A stretch of 64,000 nucleotides of DNA, from assembly GCF_002355335.1 (NCBI RefSeq), contig NZ_AP014946.1:3673501-3737500 (forward strand), in the 5' to 3' direction. This document shows, in pieces, positions 14,135-23,908 of the stretch (its first letter is position 1; every line of letters begins with the position of its first letter). Made by a program: the position numbers and the translations under genes. Source of the DNA: Variibacter gotjawalensis (GTDB lineage Bacteria; Pseudomonadota; Alphaproteobacteria; Rhizobiales; Xanthobacteraceae). The notes under the pieces were generated by a model that did no database searches, was not told the origin of the DNA, and worked only from the letters and a program-made list of their open reading frames with translations.

Positions 14135-14770
14135 GTGATCGACCTCTACACCTGGACCACCCCGAATGGCCGTAAGGTCTCGATCGCGTTGGAAGAAATG
14201 GGTTTGCCCTACGCGTCGCACGCGATCGACATCAGCAAGGACGAGCAGTTTGCGCCTGATTTCCTGAAAATCGCCCCGAACAACCGCATTCCGGCGATCG
14301 TCGACCGCGACAACGATAACTTCTCGTTGATGGAGTCCGGCGCTATCCTGATTTACCTCGCCGAGAAGACCGGCAAGTTCATGTCGACCGACGCCAAGAA
14401 GCGCGCCCGCACGATCGAATGGCTGATGTGGCAGATGGGCGGCGTCGGCCCGATGCTCGGCCAGGTCCACCACTTCGTGAAGTACAACGCCGGCAAAGCC
14501 CCCTACGCCGAGGAGCGTTACCTCAAGGAAGCCAACCGGCTCTACGGCGTGCTCGACCGCCGCCTGGCCGACAACGAATTCGTCGCCGGCGAATACTCGA
14601 TCGCCGACATGGCGATCTGGCCGTGGATCTCACGCTTCGAGTGGCAGACCATCGACCTGTCGACCTATCCGAATGTGAAGCGCTGGTACCTCGCGATCGC
14701 GAAGCGCCCCGCGACCGTGAAGGGCTACGACCAGCCGAAGAAGGTCGGCGACATTCCGATGCCGGCATGA
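14135..14770 (+). CDS. Glutathione S-transferase family, nu-class-like (YfcG type)
   Basis: 211 residues with an N-terminal thioredoxin-like domain and a helical C-terminal domain. The N-terminus MIDLYTWTTPNGRKV places Thr9 and Asn11 exactly where E. coli YfcG has its glutathione-contacting Thr9 and Asn11, and the Glu-Ser-Gly-Ala-Ile pair for glutathione binding is at about residues 68-72. YfcG-like proteins act as disulfide-bond oxidoreductases using glutathione in the cytoplasm. The start is a GTG at 14135. It is followed 30 bases later by a small unknown gene on the same strand. Confidence 0.88.
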   Translation: MIDLYTWTTPNGRKVSIALEEMGLPYASHAIDISKDEQFAPDFLKIAPNNRIPAIVDRDNDNFSLMESGAILIYLAEKTGKFMSTDAKKRARTIEWLMWQMGGVGPMLGQVHHFVKYNAGKAPYAEERYLKEANRLYGVLDRRLADNEFVAGEYSIADMAIWPWISRFEWQTIDLSTYPNVKRWYLAIAKRPATVKGYDQPKKVGDIPMPA

Positions 14771-14800
14771 AGATCGCATGGGCAACGGCGAGGTGGTCAG

Positions 14801-15097
14801 ATGACCGTCAAACCCGTTGCCCAAGCGGCCGGCCACAACGGCGGCCCGCCCCTCGACGATGACGGCCCGCCGTGGGGCGATGGCGACGCTTACATTTACT
14901 TCCGCTGGGTGGAAGCGCACGCGGCGGTCTGGAAGAAAATATCGCCCGAGATCGCGATGCGCCGCGCCGAACGCGCCGAAGCGCTCGGCCTCACCTACGA
15001 GGAATACACGCTCGAGATTCTCGAACGCGGCCGCTACCTCAGCGAGACGGACCGCGAGCGCATCGCCGCGATCAAGAACGCCCGCCTCGATCGCTGA
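14801..15097 (+). CDS. Conserved small hypothetical protein with GHNGGPPLDD start
   Basis: 98 residues, not assigned to a known function. It opens with AAGHNGGPPLDDDGPPWG, a motif met at the start of small rhizobial proteins of unknown role. A tryptophan-rich short stretch (YFRWVEAHAAVWKKI) is followed by an Arg/Glu-rich helical C-terminus that could be a DNA- or protein-binding helix bundle. A GAGGTGG ribosome site precedes the ATG, and the gene is 30 bases after the GST gene, so co-transcription is likely. No signal peptide or membrane segment is seen. Confidence 0.6.
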   Translation: MTVKPVAQAAGHNGGPPLDDDGPPWGDGDAYIYFRWVEAHAAVWKKISPEIAMRRAERAEALGLTYEEYTLEILERGRYLSETDRERIAAIKNARLDR

Positions 15098-15124
15098 ACG
15101 AAAAAAGCCAGCCCCAATCTCCGC

Positions 15125-15228
15125 TCATTCCCGCGAAAGCGGGAATCCAGCCTTTACATAAAAACATCTTCAGCATTGTCGCGCGCTGCCGCGCGTCTAC
15201 TGGACCTCCGCGCTCGCGGGGGTGAGCG
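15125..15228. repeat. Palindromic intergenic repeat pair
   Basis: The left unit (15125-15150) holds the palindrome ATTCCCGCGAAAGCGGGAAT. The right unit (about 15200-15228) is a diverged copy in the opposite orientation (CTGGACCTCCGCGCTCGCGGGGGTGAG, read as CTGGA...TGAG). This resembles the widespread proteobacterial element that reads GTCATTCCCGC...GCGGGAATCCAG. Confidence 0.65.
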
Positions 15229-15302
15229 GAGGATTGCGGATTCGTCCTCACCCTCTTGCATCACTCGCCTCGCATGCGATGCTGCGCCGGGGAGTGAACA
15301 TA

Positions 15303-16910
15303 ATGTCCAATCGCAGACCGCCCGACCCTTCCGGTAACAAGAAGGGCTGGCAGCCCGAGATCGACGACCTGCGTCAGCGCGAGCAATTCGCCAAAGAACT
15401 TGGCGGCGCCGACAAGATCGAACGTCAGAAGAAGGGCGGACGCCTCACGGTGCGTCAGCGTATCGACGCGCTCATCGACAAAGAAAGTTTCCGCGAGATC
15501 GGCACCATCGCGGGCCGCGCGACCTACGACGCCGACAACAAGCTGCAGACATTCACCCCGTCGAACCGCGTCATGGGCCGCGCGATGGTCGGCGGCCGTC
15601 CAGTGATCGTCACCGGCGACGACTTCACGGTGCGCGGCGGCTCCGCCGACGCGACGATCCCGACGAAGGCGATTTACGCCGAGCAGATGGCGAACGAGTT
15701 TCAGCTGCCGATCATTCGCGTGATCGAAGGCTCGGGCGGCGGCGGCTCCGTGAAGACAATCGAAACAACCGGCCGCGCGAATTTGCCGGGCGGTCTCGGC
15801 GAGTCGTCGCGCTGGTACGAATACGCAACCGACAATCTCGCAACCGTCCCGGTCGTCGGCTTGGGTCTCGGTTCGGTCGCTGGTCTCGGTGCTGCGCTGC
15901 TCACCGCGAGCCACTATTCGGTCATCGTGAAATCGATGTCGGCGGTGTTTGTCGCGGGACCTCCGGTCGTCGCGCGCATCGGCGAGAAATCCGATCTCGG
16001 CAAACAAGAACTCGGCGGTTGGGGCATACAATGTTCGGCCGGCGCGGTCGACGATGCGGTCGACACCGAAGAGCAAGCCTTCGCGCAGGCGCGCAAGTTT
16101 CTCTCCTATCTACCGAACTCCGTGCATGACGTATCGCCGCGCGGCCCGCGCACCGATCCGCCGACACGACGCGAGGACTCGCTCTTCACCGCCGTGCCAC
16201 GCGATCGCACGCAGCCCTACAAGATGCGCCCGATCATCGAGGCGATCGTCGACAAGGGCTCATTCTTCGAGATGGGCAAGTGGTTCGGCCGCGGCATCAT
16301 CACGGGCCTTGCGCGCGCAGACGGCGTACCGGTCGCCGTGATGGCGGGCGACTCCTTCCATCAAGGCGGCTCGTGGACCGCCGACGTTTGCGACAAGGTC
16401 ATCCGCTTCGTCGATCTCGCCGAAACCTTCCACCTCCCGATCCTCTATCTCGTCGACTGCCCGGGGTTCGCGATCGGTCTCGACGCCGAAAAGGCGGCGA
16501 CGATCCGCCACGGCGTGCGCGCAATGGCGGCGGTCAATCAATCGACCGTGCCGTGGTGCTCGATCATGGTGCGCAACGCCTTCGGTGTTGCAGGCGTCGT
16601 GCACAAACCCGCCGGCCGCATGGCGATGCGTTACGCATGGCCGTCCGCATGGTGGGGATCGTTGCCGCTCGAAGGCGGCATCGAAGCTGCCTATCGCGCC
16701 GACCTCGACGCCGCCGACGATCCGAAAGCCAAGATGGCCGAGATCGAAGATCGGCTGAACGCATTGCGTTCGCCGCTTCGCAGTGCGGAAGCGTTCTGGA
16801 TCGAAGAAATGCTCGATCCGCGCGATACGCGGAAAATTGTCTGCGAGTTCGCCAACCTAGCTATGCCTTTGCGGAAACCCGGCCGCGCGTCTTTCGGCAT
16901 GCGGCCTTAG
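15303..16910 (+). CDS. Acyl-CoA carboxylase carboxyltransferase (beta) subunit-like
   Basis: 535-residue protein with the two-part carboxyltransferase fold of propionyl/methylcrotonyl/acetyl-CoA carboxylase beta chains: N-terminal part with RQRIDALIDKESFREIG and VIVTGDDFTVRGGSADATI, oxyanion-type Gly-rich SGGGGS near residue 140, and C-terminal part with VAVMAGDSFHQGGSWTADV and LYLVDCPGFAIG. The ATG at 15303 has GGGGAG upstream and gives MSNRRPPDPSGNKKGW; the longer in-frame extension runs through the repeat and is not used. The substrate CoA ester is unknown. No biotin carboxylase or biotin carrier gene is in the window, so its partner must be encoded elsewhere, or it is a decarboxylase-type relative. 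Confidence 0.85.
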   Translation: MSNRRPPDPSGNKKGWQPEIDDLRQREQFAKELGGADKIERQKKGGRLTVRQRIDALIDKESFREIGTIAGRATYDADNKLQTFTPSNRVMGRAMVGGRPVIVTGDDFTVRGGSADATIPTKAIYAEQMANEFQLPIIRVIEGSGGGGSVKTIETTGRANLPGGLGESSRWYEYATDNLATVPVVGLGLGSVAGLGAALLTASHYSVIVKSMSAVFVAGPPVVARIGEKSDLGKQELGGWGIQCSAGAVDDAVDTEEQAFAQARKFLSYLPNSVHDVSPRGPRTDPPTRREDSLFTAVPRDRTQPYKMRPIIEAIVDKGSFFEMGKWFGRGIITGLARADGVPVAVMAGDSFHQGGSWTADVCDKVIRFVDLAETFHLPILYLVDCPGFAIGLDAEKAATIRHGVRAMAAVNQSTVPWCSIMVRNAFGVAGVVHKPAGRMAMRYAWPSAWWGSLPLEGGIEAAYRADLDAADDPKAKMAEIEDRLNALRSPLRSAEAFWIEEMLDPRDTRKIVCEFANLAMPLRKPGRASFGMRP

Positions 16911-16995
16911 GCCTCAGCGTAACGACGCGTCATTCTCTTCAGGCTAATGTCATTGCGTTCGCCGGAGAGTGAGCGCGACGACAACGGAGGAAGCG

Positions 16996-17931
16996 ATGCT
17001 GAGGCAAGTGATGGCCGCAACCGCGGCCGTGTGTTTTGCGACAAGCGCGTTCGGACAAACCGCCGATTGGTTGAAATCGAAGTGGGGGCCGAACGATGAG
17101 ATCGGCGCTGCGAATTATCTGACACCTGAGCTCGCGCTGAAGGCGGCGCAACTCGTCAAGACCGGCAAGACCTACGCGCTCGGCATCGAGACGAATGCGA
17201 AGACGCCCGCCTACCCGCCGCGCGGCTTCAAGATCACCATCGTGCAGCCGGGTCAGGCCGGCCTTCCCGGCATCGGCCCGAACAAGCTGAGCTACAACGA
17301 CGACATCATCGACGGCTGGATGGGCATCGGCAGTCAGCTCGACGGCCTCGGCCACATCGGCATCGAGCAGGTCTACTACAACGGCAACAAGCTGCACGAT
17401 TTCGCCGACCCGACCGGCTTGAAGAAATTCGGCATCGAGAAAGTGCCGCCGATGGTGACGCGCGGCGTGCTGCTCGACATGGCGGCGCACTACGGCGTCG
17501 ACATCGTGAAGGAAGGCACCGCGTTCAACAGCGCCGAGATCGAAGCGGTTGCCAAGAAGCAAGGCGTCGAAATCCGCCAAGGCGACATCGTGCTCTTCCA
17601 CACCGGCTGGATCAGCCTGATCGGTAAGGACGACAAACGCTACAACGCGGGCGAACCTGGCCTCGGCGTCGATGGCGCGAAATATCTCGTCGGCAAAGGC
17701 GTCGTCGCGGTCGGCGCGGATACGTGGGGCCTCGAAGCAATCCCGTTCGAGACGCCTGATGTGTTTCCGGTGCATGCAGAACTGCTGGCGAAGAACGGCA
17801 CCTACATTCTGGAGAACATGAACACGGGCGCGCTCGCGTCGGACAAGGCCTACGAGTTCATGTTCGTGCTCGGACAAGCGCGCATCACCGGCGCCGTGCA
17901 GGCGATCGTCAACCCGGTCGCGATCCGGTAG
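16996..17931 (+). CDS. Exported cyclase-family (kynurenine formamidase-like) hydrolase
   Basis: 311 residues. The first 22 form a signal peptide (MLRQVMAATAAVCFATSAFG, cleavage likely before Gln). The mature part resembles the cyclase/KynB metal-dependent fold: a start DEIGAANYLTPELALKAAQLV, a metal-site region SQLDGLGHIGIEQVY, the GVLLDMAAHYGVD strand and a late VGADTWGLEAIPF. The classic His-x-Gly-Thr-His-x-Asp motif of KynB is altered here to Leu-Asp-Gly-Leu-Gly-His-Ile, as in the secreted cyclase subgroup. Substrate unknown, perhaps an amide or lactone in the periplasm. The ATG at 16996 is chosen for its GGAGG site and signal peptide. Confidence 0.75.
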   Translation: MLRQVMAATAAVCFATSAFGQTADWLKSKWGPNDEIGAANYLTPELALKAAQLVKTGKTYALGIETNAKTPAYPPRGFKITIVQPGQAGLPGIGPNKLSYNDDIIDGWMGIGSQLDGLGHIGIEQVYYNGNKLHDFADPTGLKKFGIEKVPPMVTRGVLLDMAAHYGVDIVKEGTAFNSAEIEAVAKKQGVEIRQGDIVLFHTGWISLIGKDDKRYNAGEPGLGVDGAKYLVGKGVVAVGADTWGLEAIPFETPDVFPVHAELLAKNGTYILENMNTGALASDKAYEFMFVLGQARITGAVQAIVNPVAIR

Positions 17932-17943
17932 GCGCGCAAACAA

Positions 17944-17970
17944 AAAGCCCGGGCGTGACGCCCGGGCTTT
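17944..17970 (-). terminator. Terminator of the rplK-rplA transcript (probably bidirectional)
   Basis: A perfect 12-bp stem (AAAGCCCGGGCG/CGCCCGGGCTTT) with a 3-nt loop lies between the rplA stop and the convergent cyclase gene. On the minus strand it runs into CTTTTTGTTT, a strong Rho-independent signal. Its presence shows that rplA is not co-transcribed with rplJ in this genome. Confidence 0.9.
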
Positions 17971-17994
17971 CGTGTCTTGTTTCGAGTGCAGCGA

Positions 17995-18699
<705 letters not shown>

Positions 18700-18704
18700 T
18701 GTTC

Positions 18705-19133
18705 TTACTCCGCCACCGTGACGCCCATCGAGCGCGCCGAGCCCTCGATCATTCGCATTGCCGCTTCCACCGTCGAGCAGTTGAGATCCTTGATCTTCTG
18801 CTCGGCGATTTCGCGCACTTGCGCCTTGGTGATCTTACCGGCCGAACCGCGGCCGGGAGTCTTGTTGCCGCTCTGAATCTTCGCGGCCTTCTTGATGTAG
18901 TGCGAAACCGGCGGGTTGCGCATCTCGAACGTGAACGTGCGGTCCTGATAGACCGTGATCACGACCGGGATCGGAGCACCCTTTTCCAGTTGCTGAGTCT
19001 GCGCGTTAAACGCCTTGCAGAACTCCATGATGTTTAGGCCGCGCTGACCGAGCGCCGGACCAATCGGCGGCGACGGATTCGCGCTGCCGGCAGGCACCTG
19101 CAGCTTGACGTAACCAGTGATCTTCTTTGCCAT
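18705..19133 (-). CDS. rplK: Large ribosomal subunit protein uL11
   Basis: 142 residues beginning [32 protein letters not shown], read in parts, the classic L11 start with the Pro-rich linker-binding region for thiopeptides and EF-G. The C-terminal rRNA-binding domain is intact ([18 protein letters not shown]). It is the first gene of the rplK-rplA pair, 164 bases downstream of nusG; that gap can hold the L1 feedback site and possibly a promoter, neither of which I could fix. Confidence 0.98.
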   Translation of the reverse strand: MAKKITGYVKLQVPAGSANPSPPIGPALGQRGLNIMEFCKAFNAQTQQLEKGAPIPVVITVYQDRTFTFEMRNPPVSHYIKKAAKIQSGNKTPGRGSAGKITKAQVREIAEQKIKDLNCSTVEAAMRMIEGSARSMGVTVAE

Positions 19134-19297
19134 TCAACACTCCATTGGCCGGGGCAATCCGGCTGTTTGAGTTGCGTGGTTCGAAGGTTTGTTCGCGGGT
19201 TGGCGACCCGTGACCTTCTCCCACGCTCTTTGATGAAGACGGCGAACCCGCCCTCACCTTTCCGCTCCGCCGCGCAATGCGACGGAACTGAAAATTG

Positions 19298-19828
19298 TTA
19301 GGTCTTTTCGACCTGACCGAATTCGAGCTCGACCGGCGTTGCGCGACCGAAGATCGACACCGCGACCTTCACGCGCGAACGGCCCTCGTCGACTTCCTCG
19401 ACGACACCGCTGAACGAAGCGAACGGACCATCCGACACGCGGACATTTTCGCCGACTTCGAACGTGACCGACGGCTTCGGACGATCGATGCCTTCCTGCA
19501 CCTGCGTCTGAATGCGCATCGCTTCGGATTCCGAGATCGGCATCGGCTTGTTGTCCGAACCGAGGAAGCCGGTGACTTTCGGAGTGTTCTTGATGAGATG
19601 GAACACCTCGTCGGTGAGGTCCATCTTCACCAGCACGTAGCCCGGAAAGAACTTGCGTTCCGTGTCGATCTTACGACCGCGCCGAACCTCGGTGACCTTT
19701 TCCTTCGGCACGAGGATTTCTTCGAAATGTTCCGAGAGCCCGCGCTGCTTCGCTTGCTCTTCGATGAACTCCTTCACCTTATTCTCGAAGTTCGAGTAGG
19801 CGTGGACGATGTACCAGCGCTTGGCCAT
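19298..19828 (-). CDS. nusG: Transcription termination/antitermination factor NusG
   Basis: 176 residues with the NGN domain from residue 1 (MAKRWYIVHAYSNFENKVKE, then RKFFPGYVLVKMDLTDEVFHLIKNTPKVTGFLG in parts) and a C-terminal KOW domain (about 120-176; VGENVRVSDGPFASFSGVVEEVD in parts). It binds RNA polymerase clamp helices and links it to Rho or ribosomes. It lies 15 bases after secE on the same transcript. Confidence 0.98.
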   Translation of the reverse strand: MAKRWYIVHAYSNFENKVKEFIEEQAKQRGLSEHFEEILVPKEKVTEVRRGRKIDTERKFFPGYVLVKMDLTDEVFHLIKNTPKVTGFLGSDNKPMPISESEAMRIQTQVQEGIDRPKPSVTFEVGENVRVSDGPFASFSGVVEEVDEGRSRVKVAVSIFGRATPVELEFGQVEKT

Positions 19829-19843
19829 GGGGCGCGAATTCCG

Positions 19844-20038
19844 TTAGCTGCCGATGCCGAGGATCGTGGTGACCGCGAAGCGGATCACCTGATCCGCGAC
19901 GAGGAAGAAGATCGAGGACACCAACACCATGATGAACACCATCACGGTGGTGATGATGACTTCGCGCCGCGAGGGCCACGTGACCTTCTCGCCTTCGGCG
20001 CGCACTTCTTGCAAGAACTTGAAGGGGCTCTTGGCCAT
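19844..20038 (-). CDS. secE: Preprotein translocase subunit SecE
   Basis: 64 residues with a single transmembrane segment, the short form usual in alphaproteobacteria. It starts MAKSPFKFLQEVRAEGEKVTWPSRRE (read in parts), the conserved amphipathic helix, followed by the membrane span VMVFIMVLVSSIFFLVADQVI. SecE clamps SecY in the inner-membrane translocon. The ATG at 20038 is used; the in-frame extension to 20059 adds a non-conserved tail. It is followed by nusG after 15 bases. Confidence 0.96.
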   Translation of the reverse strand: MAKSPFKFLQEVRAEGEKVTWPSRREVIITTVMVFIMVLVSSIFFLVADQVIRFAVTTILGIGS

Positions 20039-20378
20039 CACCGTCTCGAAACTGCACAAGCCCCGTCGCTGCCCGACCCTCGGATGAGGATTGAGGCCGA
20101 CCGGGGCCTATTTGGGATAAAGGGTCGCGGCGGATATCCGTAAGGGCCGTCCTGCGATGCGGTTACCTAGTCTGTGGGGCGCGATACGTCAAGCGAACAG
20201 GAGGCGTCCGATTGTATCGCGCCGGCCGGTCCGGCAGCGGGGCACGCCGAAATACCACGATATTTCAGCAGATTGCCGGATTTTCGCTTGCGGATGCCAT
20301 TAACCCGGCCACGTTTCCGGCGGCCGGAACGTTGCCGAGAGGCTCCGCGTTAGCTGCGCGACACCAACCGAGCGCGCC
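20039..20378. other. Divergent control region between secE and yihY
   Basis: 340 bp without a supported gene. It carries the secE promoter described separately and the 5' side of the yihY-like gene on the other strand. A hairpin-like GGCCGACCGGGGCC stretch lies at about 20095-20108 in the secE leader. Confidence 0.5.
20164..20192 (-). promoter_or_regulatory. Likely sigma-70 promoter of secE-nusG
   Basis: On the minus strand TTGACG (20192-20187) is followed after exactly 17 bases by TAGGTA (20169-20164). The -35 box is near consensus and the -10 box is fair. Transcription would begin about 120 bases before secE. Confidence 0.6.
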
Positions 20379-21248
20379 ATGCGGCTGCCCCCACTCCTGG
20401 ATTCAACCTACGCCGTCCTGCAGTCGGCCGTCTTCGCTTACGTGAAGAACGAGGGGCTGAGCCGCGGCGCCGCCATCGCCTTCTATGCCGCGACCTCGTT
20501 GTCCCCCGTCCTGCTGATCGTCATCGCAATCGCGGGCGCCGTTTTCGGCGACGAGATCGTCCGCGCCAGCATCTCGGCCCAGCTCAGCGGCTTGATCGGC
20601 CCGAGCGGCGGCGAGTTCATCCGCGCCATCGTCGGCGCCGCGCAGGACAAGAGCTCCGGCGCTGTCGCGACCGCGCTGGGCTTCCTGGCCGTGATCGTCA
20701 CGGCGTCCGGCGCATTCTCCGAGATGCAGGCCGCGCTCAACAAGACTTGGGGCGTAACCTCGCCGCGCGAGCCGCTTCTGTCCCTGCTCCGTACCCGCGC
20801 CGTTAGCCTCGGGTTGGTCGCCGCCCTCGCCTTCATCCTGGTCGCGTCGCTGGCGGCGAGCGCCGCTCTGACCGCGATGCAGACCTATGTCGGCGACGCG
20901 CTGCAGCTCGCGTCCCTGTTCTGGTCGGTCATCAATACGCTGCTGTCGCTGGCGATCTTCACGCTGCTGTTCGCCGCGATCTACAAGGTGCTGCCCGACT
21001 TCCCGATCGAATGGCGCGACGTGCTGACCGGCGCGCTTCTCACCGCGCTGATGTTCACGATCGGCAAATCGCTGATCGGTTTTTACCTCGGCCGCTTCGC
21101 CGGCACGTCGAGCTACGGCGCCGCCGGCGCCTTGGTCGTGCTGATGCTGTGGATGTACTACTCGGCGCAGATCTTTCTGTTCGGCGCCGAAGTCACACGC
21201 GCGATCTCGCAACGGCGGGACGAACGGCGCGCCGCGGCGAAACTATAA
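20379..21248 (+). CDS. YihY/BrkB family inner-membrane protein
   Basis: 289 residues with about six membrane segments. The family hallmarks are the start AVFAYVKNEGLSRGAAIAFYAATSLSPVL (in parts), the SGAFSEMQAALNKTWGV segment and the late KVLPDFPIEWRDVLTGALLTALMF and SYGAAGALVVLMLWMYYSAQIFLFGAE blocks, read in parts. It was once called RNase BN in error; the true role in the inner membrane is unsettled. It sits on the opposite strand between secE and tRNA-Trp, which makes it one of the genes that break the tuf-secE block. Confidence 0.9.
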   Translation: MRLPPLLDSTYAVLQSAVFAYVKNEGLSRGAAIAFYAATSLSPVLLIVIAIAGAVFGDEIVRASISAQLSGLIGPSGGEFIRAIVGAAQDKSSGAVATALGFLAVIVTASGAFSEMQAALNKTWGVTSPREPLLSLLRTRAVSLGLVAALAFILVASLAASAALTAMQTYVGDALQLASLFWSVINTLLSLAIFTLLFAAIYKVLPDFPIEWRDVLTGALLTALMFTIGKSLIGFYLGRFAGTSSYGAAGALVVLMLWMYYSAQIFLFGAEVTRAISQRRDERRAAAKL

Positions 21249-21273
21249 GATTTCAGAGATTGAGAAGCCTGAT

Positions 21274-21350
21274 TGGCAGGAGTGGTAGGACTCGAACCTA
21301 CAACCCCCGGTTTTGGAGACCGGTGCTCTAGCCAGTTGAGCTACACTCCT
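21274..21350 (-). tRNA. tRNA-Trp (anticodon CCA)
   Basis: Minus-strand cloverleaf from AGGAGTG at the 5' end (21350) to the encoded CCA at 21276-21274. The D-arm GCTC...GAGC, anticodon loop with CCA at 21316-21314, and TPsiC arm with GTTCGAGTC are all present. In many bacteria tRNA-Trp lies directly before secE; here a yihY-like gene on the other strand separates them. Confidence 0.97.
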
Positions 21351-21360
21351 ACGACGCCCA

Positions 21361-21423
21361 GAGGGCGCTTAACGGCACCCGGAGGGCGCTTAGCGGCACC
21401 CGGAGGGTGCTTAGCGGCGCCTG
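21361..21423. repeat. Three tandem 21-bp repeats in the tRNA-Trp leader
   Basis: Three consecutive 21-bp units starting at 21361, 21382 and 21403 share GAGGG(C/T)GCTTA(A/G)CGGC(A/G)CC(C/T)G; the second differs from the first at one position and the third at a few. They sit between the predicted tRNA-Trp promoter and the tRNA 5' end, so they would be transcribed in the precursor. Confidence 0.85.
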
Positions 21424-21455
21424 GCGGGCCGCTGCTGCCCATAAGCAGCGCGGCC

Positions 21456-21484
21456 CTTATAGCGACCGGATTCGAGCTCGTCAC
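21456..21484 (-). promoter_or_regulatory. Likely promoter of tRNA-Trp
   Basis: On the minus strand GTGACG (21484-21479) and TATAAG (21461-21456) are separated by exactly 17 bases. The -10 box matches five of six consensus bases. It lies about 100 bases upstream of the tRNA. Confidence 0.55.
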
Positions 21485-21534
21485 GTCCCTATTTCGCACT
21501 TTTGTCATTCGGCCCGCTGTCTGTGCTTTGAGGG

Positions 21535-22440
21535 CTAAAGCACGACGATTCCCGAGTGTTTCGCCTTGTCGTCGGGCTCGACGTGGATCGAGATCGAAGC
21601 GCCGGCGACCTCCGCCTTGATGGCTTGCTCGATCCGGTCGCAGATGTCGTGCGCGCGCGTGACCGAGAGATCGCCCGGCACAACCAGGTGGAAATCGACA
21701 AAAGTCGTCCGCCCCGCGTGCCGGGTGCGCACGTCATGCGCCTCGATGGCACCCTCGGCATTGGCCGCGATGATCGCCCGGATGCGCGTCAGCTGCTCGC
21801 TCGGCAAAGCCTCGTCGAGCAGCCCGCCGACCGACTCCTTCACCAGCCGCCAGCCCGACCACAGGATGTTGACCGCGACGAGCGCCGCCAGCGCCGGATC
21901 GAGCAGCGCCCAGCCCGTGAGTGCCGCGAGGATGACACCCGCGAGCACGCCGACCGACGAGACGACGTCCGTAAACAGATGCCGTCCGTCCGCCGCCAGC
22001 GCAGGCGAGCGCTGCGCCCGCCCCTGCCGCATCAGCACCGTCGCCCACGCGGCGTTGATTGCCGACGCGAGCGCATTCACCGCGATGCCTTGCCACGGCT
22101 GTTCGAGCAGATGCGGTGCTTGATACGCGCCGTAAGCCTCGCGCAAAATCGCGAGCGCCGCGATAACGATCAGCACGCCCTCGACGACGGCGGAAAAATA
22201 CTCGACCTTGTTGTGGCCCCACGGATGATCGGCATCCGGCGGCTTCGACGCCCAGCGGATCGCAAGCAACGTGATGACCGCAGTCGCAACGTTGACGATG
22301 CTCTCGATCGCGTCCGACAACAGCGCGACGCTGCCCGTCAGGTGATACGCGAGATACTTGAGGCCGAGCACGACGACGCCGACCGCGATACTGATCGTCG
22401 CGATCACTTGAAGGCGCTCGAATGCCGGGCTGCTCTGCAT
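21535..22440 (-). CDS. Cation diffusion facilitator (CDF) metal transporter
   Basis: 301 residues, six membrane segments then a cytoplasmic ferredoxin-like domain. Metal-site residues are visible in TM2 (LLSDAIESIVN, Asp43 and Glu46) and in the following loop HPWGHNKVEYFSA. The C-terminal domain has EGAIEAHDVRTRHAG and TRAHDICDRIEQAIK, typical of the FieF/ZitB group. It should export Zn, Fe or similar divalent ions by proton antiport. The Met at 22440 is chosen because the family normally begins just before the first membrane segment; an in-frame start at 22491 is possible. It is not obviously in an operon. Confidence 0.9.
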   Translation of the reverse strand: MQSSPAFERLQVIATISIAVGVVVLGLKYLAYHLTGSVALLSDAIESIVNVATAVITLLAIRWASKPPDADHPWGHNKVEYFSAVVEGVLIVIAALAILREAYGAYQAPHLLEQPWQGIAVNALASAINAAWATVLMRQGRAQRSPALAADGRHLFTDVVSSVGVLAGVILAALTGWALLDPALAALVAVNILWSGWRLVKESVGGLLDEALPSEQLTRIRAIIAANAEGAIEAHDVRTRHAGRTTFVDFHLVVPGDLSVTRAHDICDRIEQAIKAEVAGASISIHVEPDDKAKHSGIVVL

Positions 22441-22535
22441 CGGCGACGCAATAAGAGATCGCGCGCAGCGACGCAACAGAAGTAGTTGCAATTCAGTCGC
22501 AGAACGAAGTGCAACTACACCTGCGGCGCAGGCCT

Positions 22536-23906
22536 TTAGTTGATCAACGCCTGAAGCGGCGACGGAATCCGGCCGCGGCGTGCGATGAAGCGCGCGCTGG
22601 AAAACTTGTTGACCGGAATGATCGGCGCGTGGCCCAGCAAACCGCCGAAGCTGACGACTTCGCCGACCTTCTTGCCGATTACCGGAATGATGCGCACCGC
22701 CGTCGTCTTCTTGTTGATCATGCCGATCGCGGCTTCGTCCGCGATGATCGCGGCGATCGTTTCGGCCGGCGTGTCACCCGGCACCGCGATCATGTCGAGA
22801 CCGACCGAGCACACCGACGTCATCGCTTCGAGCTTGTCGATCGTGATCGAGCCGAGTTCGGCGGCTTCGATCATGCCTTGATCTTCCGACAGCGGAATGA
22901 ACGCACCCGAGAGACCGCCGACATAGCTCGACGCCATCGCGCCACCCTTCTTCACGGCGTCGTTGAGCAGCGCGAGCGCGGCTGTCGAGCCATGCGTGCC
23001 GACGCGCTCGAGCCCGATCTCTTCGAGAATGCGCGCAACGCTGTCGCCTTCGGCCGGTGTCGGCGCAAGCGAGAGATCGATGATGCCGAACGGCAGATTG
23101 AGACGAGTCGCGGCAGCGCGTCCGATCAACTCGCCGGCGCGCGTGATTTTGAACGCCGTGCGGCGAATGAGCTGCGTCAGCGTGCCGAAATCCGCATCGC
23201 GCGCATTCTGGATCGCGCGCAACACGACGCCGGGACCGCTGACGCCGACATTGACGACAGCATCGCTTTCGCTAGCGCCGTGGAAGGCGCCGGCCATGAA
23301 TGGATTGTCTTCAACCGCGTTGCAGAACACGACAAGCTTCGCGCAGCCGATCGAGCTTTTCTTCGCGGTCTTCTTGGCGATCTTCACGACGGTTTCGCCC
23401 ATCTCGGCGATCGCGTCCATGTTGAGGCCCGCGCGCGTCGAGCCGACATTCACCGACGAGCACACGCGCTTCGTCCTAGCGAGCGCATCCGGCAGCGCCG
23501 CGATGAGATTGCGGTCGAGCTGCGTCATCCCCTTCTCGACCGACGCCGAGAAGCCGCCGAGGAAATCGATGCCGAGTTCGTCCGCCGCCTTGTCGAGCGT
23601 CTCTGCGATGCGCACGAACTCTTCCGGGCTCGCCCGGCCTGCGATCAACGAAATCGGCGTCACCGCGACGCGATTGTTGACGATCGGCATGCCGAACTCT
23701 TGCGCGAGTTCGCCGGTGACGCGCTTGAGGTCTTTCGCCGTACGTGTGATCTTATCGTAGACGTTTCGGCACAGCCGCTTGTTGTCGCTCGCGACGCAGT
23801 CGAACAAGCTGATGCCGATCGTCACGGTGCGGATGTCGAGCTGCTCGGTCCGCACCATGCTGATGGTTTCGAGTATTTCCTCGCCGGTGAAGTTCTGATG
23901 TCTCAT
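22536..23906 (-). CDS. UPF0210 (DUF711/PFL family) protein
   Basis: 456 residues starting [19 protein letters not shown]. Segments such as [47 protein letters not shown] (in parts) and the later [22 protein letters not shown] identify the UPF0210 family, whose biochemical role is unknown. Its start is only 2 bases after the stop of the ACT-domain gene. The ACT-UPF0210 pair recurs in diverse bacteria and archaea, which suggests the ACT protein binds a ligand and controls this partner; that is inference. Confidence 0.88.
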   Translation of the reverse strand: MRHQNFTGEEILETISMVRTEQLDIRTVTIGISLFDCVASDNKRLCRNVYDKITRTAKDLKRVTGELAQEFGMPIVNNRVAVTPISLIAGRASPEEFVRIAETLDKAADELGIDFLGGFSASVEKGMTQLDRNLIAALPDALARTKRVCSSVNVGSTRAGLNMDAIAEMGETVVKIAKKTAKKSSIGCAKLVVFCNAVEDNPFMAGAFHGASESDAVVNVGVSGPGVVLRAIQNARDADFGTLTQLIRRTAFKITRAGELIGRAAATRLNLPFGIIDLSLAPTPAEGDSVARILEEIGLERVGTHGSTAALALLNDAVKKGGAMASSYVGGLSGAFIPLSEDQGMIEAAELGSITIDKLEAMTSVCSVGLDMIAVPGDTPAETIAAIIADEAAIGMINKKTTAVRIIPVIGKKVGEVVSFGGLLGHAPIIPVNKFSSARFIARRGRIPSPLQALIN

Positions 23907-23908
23907 CG

